47,067 bases of DNA from Akkermansia muciniphila (GCA_945882215.1 CAMCWM010000018.1:1-47067), one strand, 5' to 3'. Positions 17,100-25,926 are shown, counted from the stretch's first letter. Notes: generated by a model not told the origin, from the letters alone. Made by a program: numbers and translations.

Positions 17100-17828
17100 A
17101 TGCGCCGACACGCCGCACTTTTTCTACCACTCTCTCTTGCTCTGATTGTCGTGGCTTGCGCCACCTACGACGGGTCCCGCATCGCCCGCTGGGAGTCGCG
17201 TTATCATGACGCCGCTCTCGGTCCGGTGACGCCGGATCAGCTCCTCGCCGAAGCGCGGGTGAAGCTCGACCTCATTCCTCCAGGCACCGTGGGCCGTCGT
17301 TATTATCGGCCGATGCGGCCGCGATACATCACCATTCACAGCACGCAGAACTACACGGGAGACGCCTACCAGCATGCGCTGGCCTTGAAACGCGGTGCGT
17401 TGCGCGCCACCAAGCGCAAAGGCGGCAACCGCATCGGCTTCCTCACCTGGCACTTCACTGTGCAGGAAAACATCGCCATCCAGCACCTGCCCTGCCGTGA
17501 GCAGGGCGAGCACGCCGACTTTGACGGGCCGGGCAACAATTACAGCATCGGCATCGAGATGTGCGAGCACAGCGGCAACGACATCGGCCTCACCATTGAT
17601 CGCACCGCGCGCCTCGCCGCGTATCTGATGCGCGCCTATGACATTCCGCTCAGCCATGTCGTGGGGCATTACCACTGGCCGCGCAAGGGCTTGAACCCGC
17701 CGAACAAAGACTGCCCGCATTTCCTGCTCGACCGTGGCCGCCCCGGCCCCACCTGGCGCTGGTTCCAAGGCCGCGTGCAGCTTCATTACAACCGCATGCT
17801 CGCCGGGCCTGCGACACCGCTCGGCTGA
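17100..17828 (+). CDS. Lipoprotein N-acetylmuramoyl-L-alanine amidase (Amidase_2)
   Basis: Predicted zinc amidase that cuts the bond between MurNAc and L-Ala in peptidoglycan, anchored as a lipoprotein. From ATG 17100 it has 242 residues, with a signal peptide and lipobox VVAC-A near residue 20. The Amidase_2 core begins YITIHSTQNY with the first zinc histidine. Later sequence NYSIGIEMCEHSG holds the conserved Glu region. VVGHYHWPRKGLNPPNKDCPHFLL holds the second histidine and the C-terminal ligand region, with Cys-Pro-His where many members have Asp-Cys-Pro. The role is probably wall turnover or recycling, like AmiD. It starts 45 bases after the kinase gene and ends three bases before the next start, suggesting an operon with the following gene. 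Confidence 0.85.
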   Translation: MRRHAALFLPLSLALIVVACATYDGSRIARWESRYHDAALGPVTPDQLLAEARVKLDLIPPGTVGRRYYRPMRPRYITIHSTQNYTGDAYQHALALKRGALRATKRKGGNRIGFLTWHFTVQENIAIQHLPCREQGEHADFDGPGNNYSIGIEMCEHSGNDIGLTIDRTARLAAYLMRAYDIPLSHVVGHYHWPRKGLNPPNKDCPHFLLDRGRPGPTWRWFQGRVQLHYNRMLAGPATPLG

Positions 17829-17831
17829 GTC

Positions 17832-18758
17832 ATGAATGCCGTGATTCTCCAGCTTGGTCTCGTTTTCGCCGTTTCCACGGTTGCATTGGGGCAGAGCGTT
17901 TCCGCCTGGCCGGAAAAACCGGTGCCCAGTACCAGCGAGCGTGTCGCGATTCTTGAAGACAAGCGGATCAAGGAAAGCTCCGGTCTCATCCAGGGCCGCC
18001 GCGATCCTTCGATCTTCTGGACCGTGAATGACTCCGGTGGTGAACCCTGCGTCTTCGCCATCGACCACAGTGGCAAAACACGCGCCAAAGTGCGCGTGCG
18101 CGAGGCCGCCAATTTCGACTGGGAAGATCTTACGCTGGGCAAGGATGACCAGGGATCCCCGGTTCTCCTCATCGGTGACATCGGTGACAACTTCCAGATG
18201 CGCCCCACGATCCAGGTGTATCAAATCCCTGAACCTGGGATCGTCGCCCCAGGCAAACCTGCCGCCGAAACAGAGAGCACCGTGCCGCACATCTGGCGTG
18301 CTCACTATCCCGATGGCAAGCACAATGCTGAAAGTCTGCTGGTGCATCCGCAGACCAACCGTCTCTACATTCTCACCAAGAGCGAGGATGGCCACTGCGC
18401 CCTGTATGCCTTTCCCCAGCCGCTTCAGGACAAGACGAGCATGCCGCTCGAAAAAATCGCCGACCTTCGTTTCCCCACGTTGATTCGTCCCGGCAAACGT
18501 CCGCATGACAACTGCATGACCACCGGCGCAGGTTTTTCGCCGGATGGAACGCGACTGATCGTCGCCACCTACAGCAGCCTGTATGAATGGACGCTGCCGC
18601 AGGACCAGCCGCTCGCAGAGGCCATGAAGCAGCCGCCCGTGCGCATCGAACCGGAGCTTGTGCCGCAGGTCGAGGGTGTGTGCTACGATGCCGACAGCAA
18701 AACCATCTGGTTCACCAGCGAACGCCTGCCGACGCCACTGATGCGGGTGAAACGCTGA
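17832..18758 (+). CDS. Exported beta-propeller-like protein, unknown function
   Basis: A 308-residue protein with a signal peptide (residues 1-20, ending ALG-Q). The mature part begins with ESSGLIQGRRDPSIFWTVNDSGGEP. Motifs such as FAIDHSGKTRAKVRV, DWEDLTLGKDDQGSPVLLIGDIGDN and GLxxHPQTNRLYILTKSEDG are typical of phytase-like or SMP-30-like beta-propellers that read 'this is not a dead end' patterns of repeated blades. No catalytic residue can be assigned. It follows the amidase by three bases and is probably co-transcribed. Its stop is ten bases from the convergent aldolase gene. A PVC-typical secreted protein is the safest call. Confidence 0.7.
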   Translation: MNAVILQLGLVFAVSTVALGQSVSAWPEKPVPSTSERVAILEDKRIKESSGLIQGRRDPSIFWTVNDSGGEPCVFAIDHSGKTRAKVRVREAANFDWEDLTLGKDDQGSPVLLIGDIGDNFQMRPTIQVYQIPEPGIVAPGKPAAETESTVPHIWRAHYPDGKHNAESLLVHPQTNRLYILTKSEDGHCALYAFPQPLQDKTSMPLEKIADLRFPTLIRPGKRPHDNCMTTGAGFSPDGTRLIVATYSSLYEWTLPQDQPLAEAMKQPPVRIEPELVPQVEGVCYDADSKTIWFTSERLPTPLMRVKR

Positions 18759-18767
18759 ATCGCGCGC

Positions 18768-19694
18768 TCACTTCACCCACTCGAAGAATCCCATCACTTC
18801 GAGTTCACCGTGGAGTTTGTCCTTCTGCGCGGCAGTGAGCGTCGTGTTTGGCAGTCGTGCCGGACCGACATCGACACCCAGCATCGCCATCACGGCCTTG
18901 GCCGCGCCCATGTAGCCATAGCTGGCGAGCAGGCTGATGATTTGCACGCCGCGGAACTGCTCCGTGCGCGCGGCGGCGAAATCATTCTGCGCGAATGCAG
19001 CGAGCAATCGTGTGTAAATAGGCGCGGCGAAATTGAAACCGCTGCCGACCGCGCCCTTGGCACCCATCGCGAGGGCGCCGAGCATGTGCTCGTCGAAGCC
19101 GAACGGCACATCCCAGGCGCCGCCATCGGCTCGCAGACAGTATTGGTAGGCCATGAGGTCGGAGTTGGTGAACTTGATCCCCGCCAGCGTCGGGATGCGA
19201 TCCCGCGCCTGCTTGAGAAACTCCGGCATCGGGAGATTCACTCCGGTAAGCAACGGGATGTCGTAATAGTAAAAAGGTGTCTCCGGCGCCATGGCGGCGA
19301 TCTGCGCCATCGTTTCGACGAGCACTTCGACGTTCTTGGGCTTGAAATACATCGGCGTCAGCGCCGCGATGGCTGCCGCTCCGAGATCCTCCGCTTGCTC
19401 GGCCAGCGCTTTGGCATCGGACAGGCAATTGGCCCCCACATGCACGATCACCCGCATGGGTGTGCCTTTGGTGACCGCCATCCAGTACTTGGCCAGCAGA
19501 TGACGCTCCTCGAAGGTCAGGGAATGGCTTTCACCCGTGCTGCCGCCGATGAAAACCGTGCTCACCTGCTTCGACAGGAGGAACGCGGCCTGCTTCTCCA
19601 CCACAGGCAGGTTCAAGGAGCCGTCCACATGAAAGGGAGTGTGCGTGGCGGTCACGAGGCCATGGAGACGCTGCGGTTCAGGCAAGTTGATCAT
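18768..19694 (-). CDS. N-acetylneuraminate lyase-like aldolase (DapA superfamily)
   Basis: Predicted class I aldolase that cleaves or forms a 2-keto acid through a lysine Schiff base. It has 308 residues from ATG 19694, which fits the family length. GGSTGES (50-56) replaces the GTTGE of dihydrodipicolinate synthase and matches neuraminate lyases. FYYYDIPLLTGV (141-152) carries the catalytic Tyr144 in a YxIP setting, and GIKFTNSDL (172-180) holds Lys174, the Schiff-base residue. Sialic acid is therefore the leading substrate, although other 2-keto-3-deoxy sugar acids are possible. No nanE/nanK-type gene lies beside it. The in-frame extension to 19796 would overlap the divergent PQQ gene and lacks family similarity. 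Confidence 0.85.
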   Translation of the reverse strand: MINLPEPQRLHGLVTATHTPFHVDGSLNLPVVEKQAAFLLSKQVSTVFIGGSTGESHSLTFEERHLLAKYWMAVTKGTPMRVIVHVGANCLSDAKALAEQAEDLGAAAIAALTPMYFKPKNVEVLVETMAQIAAMAPETPFYYYDIPLLTGVNLPMPEFLKQARDRIPTLAGIKFTNSDLMAYQYCLRADGGAWDVPFGFDEHMLGALAMGAKGAVGSGFNFAAPIYTRLLAAFAQNDFAAARTEQFRGVQIISLLASYGYMGAAKAVMAMLGVDVGPARLPNTTLTAAQKDKLHGELEVMGFFEWVK

Positions 19695-19761
19695 GATGCA
19701 GCGAACCTGCGAGGCATGAAATCGTCTGCAACATGATTCATGATGGTGAGTTTGTTTGTCC

Positions 19762-21075
19762 ATGCGCACCCTGCTTCTGCTCCTCCTTGGCACCACCCTT
19801 CACGCCGATGACTGGCCGCAGTGGCTCGGTCCGCAGCGTGATGGTGTGTGGCGTGAAACCGGCATCGTCGAAAAGTTTCCCGAAGGCGGGCCGAAGGTGC
19901 TCTGGCGTGTGAAGATCGGCGGCGGCTACACCGGCCCGGCAGTTGCGAACGGCAAAGTATATCTCATGGATCGTCAGGTGTCGGCAAACACGAGCGTTCC
20001 CGGCAATGCCTTTGCTCGTGGCATCATTCCCGGCACGGAACGTGTGCTTTGCCTTGATGCAAAGACCGGGGCGCAACTCTGGGAACATCGCTACGACTGC
20101 ACCTACACGATGAGCTACTCCACCGGTCCGCGTTGCACGCCGCTGGTGAGCGACGGCAAAGTCTGGACGCTCGGTGCGGAGGGCAATCTGTTCTGCCTGG
20201 ATGCCACAAACGGCCAAGTCCTCTGGTCGCACGATTTTAAAGCAGACTACGGAGCCAAAACACCGCAATGGGGTTTCGCCGGTCATCCGCTGCTCGATGG
20301 ACAGCGCCTCATCTGCCTCGCAGGCGGCCCTGGCAGTGTCGCGGTGGCTTTTGACAAGGATTCCGGCAAAGAACTCTGGCGTGCTCTTGATGCCCGAGAG
20401 CCCGGTTACTGCCCGCCGACGATGATCGACGCAGGCGGCACAAAGCAGCTCATCCTCTGGCATCCGCAGGCCGTGAACTCGCTCGATCCCGCCACCGGCA
20501 AAGTGTTCTGGTCATATCCATGGGAGGTGCGCTTCGGCCTCACGGTCGCCACACCGCGTCTCGCGGGAGATCTGCTCCTGTTCAGCTCGTTTTACACCAG
20601 TTCGAAGTGCTTCAAGCTCGATGCCACCAAACCCGCCGCCACGTTGCAGTGGGAAGGCAAAAGCTTCAGCGAAAAGAACACCGACACGCTGCACAGCCTC
20701 ATGAGCACGCCCTTCGTCGAAAACGGCCACATCTACGGCGTGTGCAGCTACGGCCAGCTCCGCTGCCTGAAACTCGCAACCGGCGAACGCGTGTGGGAAA
20801 CCATGGCCGCTACCACCGGCGGCCCCGAAGTGCGCTGGGCGAACGCCTTCATCGTGAAACACGAGAACCGTTTCTTCCTCGCCAACGAACAAGGCGACCT
20901 CATCATCGCCAAACTCACGCCGCAGGGTTATGAAGAACTCAGTCGCGCCAAGATCCTCAAACCGACGACCACCGATCCAAAACGAGCCGTTGTATGGTCA
21001 CATCCGGCGTTCGCGAACCAGTGCGTCTTCATGCGCAACGATGAGGAGATCGTGTGCGCCTCTCTGGCGAAGTGA
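19762..21075 (+). CDS. Exported PQQ-like beta-propeller protein
   Basis: A 437-residue protein with a short signal peptide (MRTLLLLLLGTTLHA-D). The mature N-terminus DWPQWLGPQRDGVWRETGI is the typical opening of PVC-type outrN-quinoprotein-like propellers. At least six blade-like repeats follow, each with a core of the form xVxCLDAxTGxxLWxxx (RVLCLDAKTGAQLWEH, NLFCLDATNGQVLWSH, VAFDKDSGKELWR, LDPATGKVFWSY, LKLATGERVWET). I see no full set of PQQ ligands of alcohol dehydrogenases, so a binding or scaffold role is as likely as redox catalysis. I use ATG 19762; TTG 19756 two codons upstream is the alternative. The DUF1501 gene begins 39 bases downstream and is probably co-transcribed. Confidence 0.83.
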   Translation: MRTLLLLLLGTTLHADDWPQWLGPQRDGVWRETGIVEKFPEGGPKVLWRVKIGGGYTGPAVANGKVYLMDRQVSANTSVPGNAFARGIIPGTERVLCLDAKTGAQLWEHRYDCTYTMSYSTGPRCTPLVSDGKVWTLGAEGNLFCLDATNGQVLWSHDFKADYGAKTPQWGFAGHPLLDGQRLICLAGGPGSVAVAFDKDSGKELWRALDAREPGYCPPTMIDAGGTKQLILWHPQAVNSLDPATGKVFWSYPWEVRFGLTVATPRLAGDLLLFSSFYTSSKCFKLDATKPAATLQWEGKSFSEKNTDTLHSLMSTPFVENGHIYGVCSYGQLRCLKLATGERVWETMAATTGGPEVRWANAFIVKHENRFFLANEQGDLIIAKLTPQGYEELSRAKILKPTTTDPKRAVVWSHPAFANQCVFMRNDEEIVCASLAK

Positions 21076-21114
21076 TCAAAGAATCCAGAGCATGCGCGCG
21101 TATGCTCTGCGCTC

Positions 21115-22542
21115 ATGCCCTCCACCTCGCCTCCCGTCACCTGCTCCGGCCCTCTGGACCGGCGTGGCTTCATGCGCATCGGCCTCACCGGCTTCGCGAG
21201 CCTGAGCTGGCCGGGATTGCTCAAATTGCGCGCAGAGAATGCCGCGAAGCCTTCACGCGAACGCACCGCTGTCATTCTCGTTTGGTTACGCGGCGGTTGC
21301 TCGCACCTCGACACCTATGATCCGAAGCCACAGATTGGCAGCGAGTATCGTGGGCCGTTCAAGACAATCAAAACCAAGGTGCCCGGCATGCAGCTCACGG
21401 AGTTGCTCCCGTTGCAGGCGAAGATCGCGGACAAGTTCACACTGCTGCGCTCGATGACGCACACCGGCGGCGGACATCCGGCCGGTTCGCTGCAAATGCT
21501 CAGCGGCGATCCCGATCCGCGCGACAAACCGAAACCGCTGCTGCCCGACTGGATGACGGTGGCGAATTACCTGCGATCCAAAAACAAGCGCAGCAGCCCG
21601 CTGCCGAACTACGTCGGCGTGAACCCAATCATCAATTACGACAGCTTCACCATCGCCGGTCCCGGCTTTGTGAATGCCGCCTACTCGCCGCTGTCGGTGC
21701 TGAGCGATCCCAGCCGCCCCGATTTCGCCGTGCCCAACGTCGGCCTTTCCAATCCAGCACAACTGGCCCGTCTCAATGACCGCATGGCGCTGCTGCACAG
21801 CCTCGACAAACTCGAGCGCAACGTCGATGCCGCCGGTGAAATGGGTGCCATGGATCAGTTCGAGTCACAGGCGATGACCTTGCTCACGAATCCGCAAACA
21901 CGTCACGCTTTTGACTTGAGCAAAGAAGACAAGCGCACTCGCGAACGCTACGGCATGCATCGCTGGGGCCAGCAGTTGCTACTGGCACGCCGCCTCGTCG
22001 AATCCGGCGTCGAAATCATCACCAGTTGCCTCGACGGCCCGCAATGCGGTCGCGTGGGCAACTGGGACGACCACGCGGTGAATCACAATGTCTTCGAGGC
22101 GCTGCGTTTCCGCGCCGGAGCCTTCGACCAGGCCGTTTCAGCCTTGATCGAGGACGTGTATGCCCGTGGCCTCGACAAACGTGTGCTCGTCGTCGTCAGC
22201 GGCGAGTTTGGCCGCACGCCAAAGATCAGCCATGTGGCCAGTTCCGGTGCCGGTGAGGCCAGCGCTGCCGCAGGTGTCGTGCAACCGGGCCGCGATCACT
22301 GGCCGCGTGCCTTCACCAATCTCTGGGCCGGTGGCGGCCTGCAAACCGGCGGCGTCATCGGTGCCAGCGACAAACGTGGCGAAGATGTGGCCGAGCACGC
22401 CAACAGCCCGCACGATTTCCTCGCCACCATCTACCACCATCTCGGCATCGACTCCGCTAAGGAGACGATCAACGACTTCAGTGGTCGCCCCACGCCCATC
22501 GTGCCGAATGGCAGCCCGATTCGCGAGTTGATCCGGGTGTGA
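21115..22542 (+). CDS. DUF1501 family Tat-exported protein
   Basis: A 475-residue member of the DUF1501 family, abundant in Planctomycetes and Verrucomicrobia and related to the alkaline phosphatase/sulfatase fold. A twin-arginine signal (DRRGFMRIGLTG, Arg16-Arg17) predicts export of a folded protein. Family marks are LVWLRGGCSHLDTYDPKP, MTHTGGGHPAGS, RDHWP and VVSGEFGRTPKI. The biochemical role is unknown; in PVC genomes such genes often sit beside a DUF1549/DUF1553 cytochrome-like protein, but here that partner is absent and the upstream neighbour is a PQQ-like propeller. The stop is 15 bases from a convergent lipoprotein gene. Confidence 0.88.
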   Translation: MPSTSPPVTCSGPLDRRGFMRIGLTGFASLSWPGLLKLRAENAAKPSRERTAVILVWLRGGCSHLDTYDPKPQIGSEYRGPFKTIKTKVPGMQLTELLPLQAKIADKFTLLRSMTHTGGGHPAGSLQMLSGDPDPRDKPKPLLPDWMTVANYLRSKNKRSSPLPNYVGVNPIINYDSFTIAGPGFVNAAYSPLSVLSDPSRPDFAVPNVGLSNPAQLARLNDRMALLHSLDKLERNVDAAGEMGAMDQFESQAMTLLTNPQTRHAFDLSKEDKRTRERYGMHRWGQQLLLARRLVESGVEIITSCLDGPQCGRVGNWDDHAVNHNVFEALRFRAGAFDQAVSALIEDVYARGLDKRVLVVVSGEFGRTPKISHVASSGAGEASAAAGVVQPGRDHWPRAFTNLWAGGGLQTGGVIGASDKRGEDVAEHANSPHDFLATIYHHLGIDSAKETINDFSGRPTPIVPNGSPIRELIRV

Positions 22543-22557
22543 GAAAGGGCTTCCGGA

Positions 22558-23040
22558 TCAATCCCTTACAAGCAGCGGAGAATCTTGGGACTTCCGAGCA
22601 GACAACTTGAGCCAACCGCCTTCAATCCTCTCGAATAGGTACTCGCAAACGAAGCTGTCCGCTTGAATGCCATTAAACTTGGGGCCAACCCTCAAAATAA
22701 CTCGTAACGGAGTTGTGTTTGCTGGCGACACTCGAATGAGTTCGATGGAGGTTTGCGCTCCATCGCCCTCAAGCAACCAACGAGATTCGGAACTTTTGAC
22801 CGTTGCGTCGCCTCGAAGGAGGTCTCGCTTCGTCTGACTAGAGCCCATCTCATAGACAGGAAAGGTCAAGGCCAGATCCTGAATCGAGGCGAGCATGGGT
22901 GATTTTAGGGGTGTTTCATCAACAACGGTTTCAGCATCCAACTGTGAGTAGCCGCAACTGATCGACTCGTACGCTGGTGGTGTTGCTACACACCCTATCA
23001 AAAAGCAGACGGCGACAGAATTTAGAAACAGGCTTTTCAT
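22558..23040 (-). CDS. Lipoprotein of unknown function, AT-richer than neighbours
   Basis: A 160-residue protein from ATG 23040, with a lipoprotein signal (MKSLFLNSVAVCFLIGC-V) and acylated Cys at about 17. The mature part is polar with SRWLLEGDGAQTSIELIRVS and TTPLRVILRVGPKFNG, alternating beta-strand pattern, and ends in a basic tail. No family is recognised. A sample line (22681-22740) is 50 percent GC, lower than the neighbouring coding sequence, which suggests a more recent arrival. It lies just after the M60 peptidase gene on the same strand with a 23-base gap. The in-frame extension to 23085 would overlap that gene. Confidence 0.7.
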   Translation of the reverse strand: MKSLFLNSVAVCFLIGCVATPPAYESISCGYSQLDAETVVDETPLKSPMLASIQDLALTFPVYEMGSSQTKRDLLRGDATVKSSESRWLLEGDGAQTSIELIRVSPANTTPLRVILRVGPKFNGIQADSFVCEYLFERIEGGWLKLSARKSQDSPLLVRD

Positions 23041-23063
23041 CGGTGTTACGAAACAAGGCCCAA

Positions 23064-25265
23064 TCACATCCCTTTCGGCATCCACGCCTCCAACTTGCTC
23101 ACTTCCGCCTTCGCAGATGAACTGACTGGAATGCCCCAGGCGTCAAAGAACGGGCCGAGGTTTTTGTTCGTGATCTTGGAATAGCGCACGAGGAACTGGT
23201 CGCGGCGTTCATCATCGCCTTTGGGTGTGGGGCCGAAGGCGGTGTCATCAAAGCTGTGGAGATATTTGCGCCAGCTTTCCCAGCCGAACTCCTGCATGAG
23301 CTGGATGTAGGTGGTGAGGGCCAGGAAGGGACTGCTTTTCCAGTCCTGCCACTTGTTGGCGGACTTCTTGATCTTCTGCACGTTCGCCTTGCGCTCCTCC
23401 TCGGTGATCGCCGGATGGCCGATGAGCCAGTCTTTCTTCAGCACGGCCTCATAGCAGTACATTCCGATGACATTGTTCGTGACTTCACCGGTGCCGTCGA
23501 AGGTGAAGTCGCCGCGCTGATGGTTGTGGCCGATTTCGTGGTAGAAGCCCCAGCCAGGGAATTTGAGTTTGCCATAGGTGACCATCTCCGGCGCGGCGCT
23601 GGTCGGAATCATGATCGGATAGCCGCTGTGCATGTACCCAGCGCTGATCTGCACATCAGCGACGATGCGCTCGGGCCGTTTGCGTTCGGCGGATTGATTG
23701 GTGATATCGTCCTGCGCCTCGACGACCTTTTTCCAGAACGTCATGAGTTCGGTCGGATTGTTCACGAGACGGCCAACCTCGGAGGGAAAGCTGATGATGA
23801 GCTTGTCACACGCCATCTCAGCCCATGGCGCTGGGCGCTGGCGGATTTCCTTCCATTTCGCGTCATCGTCCTGGCCGAGCACGAACAGCGGCGCGGGAAC
23901 ACCATTTTGAATCGTCGCGGTGAATGGCGCGTCATCCTTCGCACGGCCTGGAACTTCGATGTAGATGAGACCACCGAAGGCGCTGGCCGTTTTCGTCGTC
24001 GCAGTGACTAGCGGAACGCTGCGCGTGATGTCGGGAGCGCGTTCCCATTTGTCGAGATGGTACAGCGTGTCGCTGTGGCAGCCGATGCGCACGGCGTAGC
24101 CTTTGTCGGCGAGATTTTCGGGCAAAATGACCGTGATCGTCTCGCCTGCGGAAGCGTAAAGGCCCGTGCTGGTCCAACCGGGGATGGAAGGCGTCACTTT
24201 GATCTCGCCAGTCGTGCGTGGGGCATCCGCAGGGACTTTGCCGGGGAAAACTTCATGCGCGGGATGTGCTGCCACGCCTTCACCGGCGGCGAGACGCAGC
24301 ACCCGCGTCTCCATGCCGAGCCGCAACCGTTGCGCGGCATGTTTGTCGGCGATAAGCGGTGCTTGAGCCGTGGGAACGACCGCGTCCGCTCCGGCATTGC
24401 CCAGCGCGGCGAGCACAGCGTTTTTCAAATTGCCGCGATCCGGTGGTTGTGCGGCCATGGCGATCTGAATCGCGTTGGTGGCCTGTTTCATCGCCGCCGC
24501 GTCGAGCGCCGGGCCACCCTCGCGCTGCTTTTTGATCGCGGCGATGGCCTCGGAGGCGTTCATCATCTGCGGCAGCTCGATGCGCGCCTCGAAACCACGA
24601 AGCTGGTCAAACGCGCTCATGTCTGTGATCGCCACACCAGCCGGCATCAGCGCTTGATTCAATCCGTGTGACACGGCGAGGTCTTTGCCTCCGCTCGTTT
24701 GTCCAAAGGCCCAGCCCGTCATGCCACCGATGAAACCGCCGCCAGCTTGGATGTATTCGGCCAGCACCGCGCCTTCCTCCGCGCTGGTAACGCTTTGGAT
24801 GTTGATGATCACCACATCGTAGTCGCCCAGGTTTTTCTTCTCGATGGTCTCGAAGGTCTCCGCGTTGAAGCCGCGCTGCTTGTAGAAGTTGACCGCGTTC
24901 ACACCCTTGAGGCCCACGCGTGGCTTTTCTTTGTTGCCCGCCCACTTCACGCAGTTCTCCATGAGCTTCGCATGATCACCGCCCTCGCCACCACCGAGGT
25001 AACTGTTGTGTCCAAACAAGATGACGCGGCCTTTGGCATACGCCGCCGCAGCAGCGACGGCGATTTCGACGCCGTCCTTGTCCGGCGCGGAGAGAATCGG
25101 AAACGCAATCTGCCCCCAAATCCCAACCGGCCCCGGCGCACCCGCCTTCGGCACCGAGTTGACGCCTTCGAGGATTTTAGCGCGTTCCGCGTTCACGAGC
25201 GCAGGCGGCATCTGCGCTTGGGCGACGGCGCAAAACAAGAGGGATAGAAGGATGGTTGGCTTCAT
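23064..25265 (-). CDS. Exported M60-family metallopeptidase with N-terminal GATase-like domain
   Basis: Predicted secreted gluzincin of the M60 (enhancin-like) family; known members attack mucins or other glycoproteins. It has 733 residues, with a signal peptide 1-17 (AVAQA-Q). Residues about 60-220 form a Rossmann-like, class I glutamine-amidotransferase-like domain (RVILFGHNSYLGGGEGGDH, DYDVVIINIQSV, YIQAGGGFIGGMTGWAFGQT) without an obvious catalytic Cys. A beta-rich M60-type domain follows (about 330-470). The catalytic block HEIGH is at 576-580 with Gln583, and Glu594 in GTGEVTNN is the likely third zinc ligand. This order of domains resembles the TCAF/FAM115-type M60-like proteins of animals. 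It is followed by a lipoprotein gene and lies near an XRE-cupin regulator upstream. Confidence 0.88.
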   Translation of the reverse strand: MKPTILLSLLFCAVAQAQMPPALVNAERAKILEGVNSVPKAGAPGPVGIWGQIAFPILSAPDKDGVEIAVAAAAAYAKGRVILFGHNSYLGGGEGGDHAKLMENCVKWAGNKEKPRVGLKGVNAVNFYKQRGFNAETFETIEKKNLGDYDVVIINIQSVTSAEEGAVLAEYIQAGGGFIGGMTGWAFGQTSGGKDLAVSHGLNQALMPAGVAITDMSAFDQLRGFEARIELPQMMNASEAIAAIKKQREGGPALDAAAMKQATNAIQIAMAAQPPDRGNLKNAVLAALGNAGADAVVPTAQAPLIADKHAAQRLRLGMETRVLRLAAGEGVAAHPAHEVFPGKVPADAPRTTGEIKVTPSIPGWTSTGLYASAGETITVILPENLADKGYAVRIGCHSDTLYHLDKWERAPDITRSVPLVTATTKTASAFGGLIYIEVPGRAKDDAPFTATIQNGVPAPLFVLGQDDDAKWKEIRQRPAPWAEMACDKLIISFPSEVGRLVNNPTELMTFWKKVVEAQDDITNQSAERKRPERIVADVQISAGYMHSGYPIMIPTSAAPEMVTYGKLKFPGWGFYHEIGHNHQRGDFTFDGTGEVTNNVIGMYCYEAVLKKDWLIGHPAITEEERKANVQKIKKSANKWQDWKSSPFLALTTYIQLMQEFGWESWRKYLHSFDDTAFGPTPKGDDERRDQFLVRYSKITNKNLGPFFDAWGIPVSSSAKAEVSKLEAWMPKGM

Positions 25266-25284
25266 GATTGGTTGGGGAAAGTGC

Positions 25285-25884
25285 TCAGCGATAAATCACG
25301 ACGAGAAACACCAGCGCGTCGGCCTTGCCGGTGTTCACGATGGCGTGCGGCACGTCGGCGCGGTAAGTACCGGAGTCGCCTTTGGTGAGTTCGTCGGTGT
25401 CCTGGTCGGATTCGATGCGCACGCTGCCTTCCTCGACGGTCAAAAACTCGCGTGTGCCTTCAAAGTGCGGCTGGGAGCGCAAAGCGCCGCCAGGACGCAG
25501 CGTGACCTCGTAGAATTCGACATCCTTTTCCAGATTCAGCGGAGAGAGCGTGCGGATCTCGTGGTGCTTGTCGCTGCGGAAAACCTGGGCGCGGTCGCTG
25601 GCACGGATGACCTGGATTTTCGACGCACTGGCCTCAGCGCTCTCGATCAGCTCCTGCAACGTCAGCCCAAAAGCCCGTGCGATGCGAAACGTGACGGTCA
25701 GGGTCGGATTCGCTTTCTCGCGCTCGATTTCGCTGAGCATCGACCGGCTGACGCCGCTGACACTGGCGAGTTCTTCGAGCGACCAGCCACGGTCTCCGCG
25801 CAGCTTCTTCACACGCTTGCCCAAGTTCTCATTGATAGCCTCGGGGCTGGATTCGACGGGGGCAGACTTGGGTTTGGAGGGCAT
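25285..25884 (-). CDS. XRE-family regulator with C-terminal cupin
   Basis: A 199-residue DNA-binding regulator. Residues about 20-78 are the helix-turn-helix (LGKRVKKLRGDRGWSLEELASVSGVSRSMLSEIEREKANPT is the start region, shown in part by SGVSRSMLSEIERE). Residues about 120-195 form a single cupin domain (EFYEVTLRPGG, HFEGTREFLTVEEGSVRI, PHAIVNTG), which in this family binds a small effector. Relatives control amino-acid, sulfur or stress genes. It diverges from metH across a 113-base AT-rich region, so metH, itself or the M60 gene 19 bases downstream could be targets. Confidence 0.88.
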   Translation of the reverse strand: MPSKPKSAPVESSPEAINENLGKRVKKLRGDRGWSLEELASVSGVSRSMLSEIEREKANPTLTVTFRIARAFGLTLQELIESAEASASKIQVIRASDRAQVFRSDKHHEIRTLSPLNLEKDVEFYEVTLRPGGALRSQPHFEGTREFLTVEEGSVRIESDQDTDELTKGDSGTYRADVPHAIVNTGKADALVFLVVIYR

Positions 25885-25914
25885 GGGTGTCGGTATAACG
25901 GATGCACGTCTTGT

Positions 25915-25926
25915 AAATTAGAATTT
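25915..25926. promoter_or_regulatory. AT-rich inverted repeat between XRE-cupin gene and metH
   Basis: AAATT and AATTT flank an AG centre (25915-25926), in the only AT-rich patch of this divergent region. It is a candidate operator for the adjacent regulator or part of overlapping promoters. The arms are short and this could be chance. Confidence 0.3.

Noticed and set aside
18768..19694. Dihydrodipicolinate synthase (dapA)
   Set aside because: GGSTGES and the YxIP/GIKFTNSDL pattern fit neuraminate-lyase-type enzymes better than the GTTGE of DapA.
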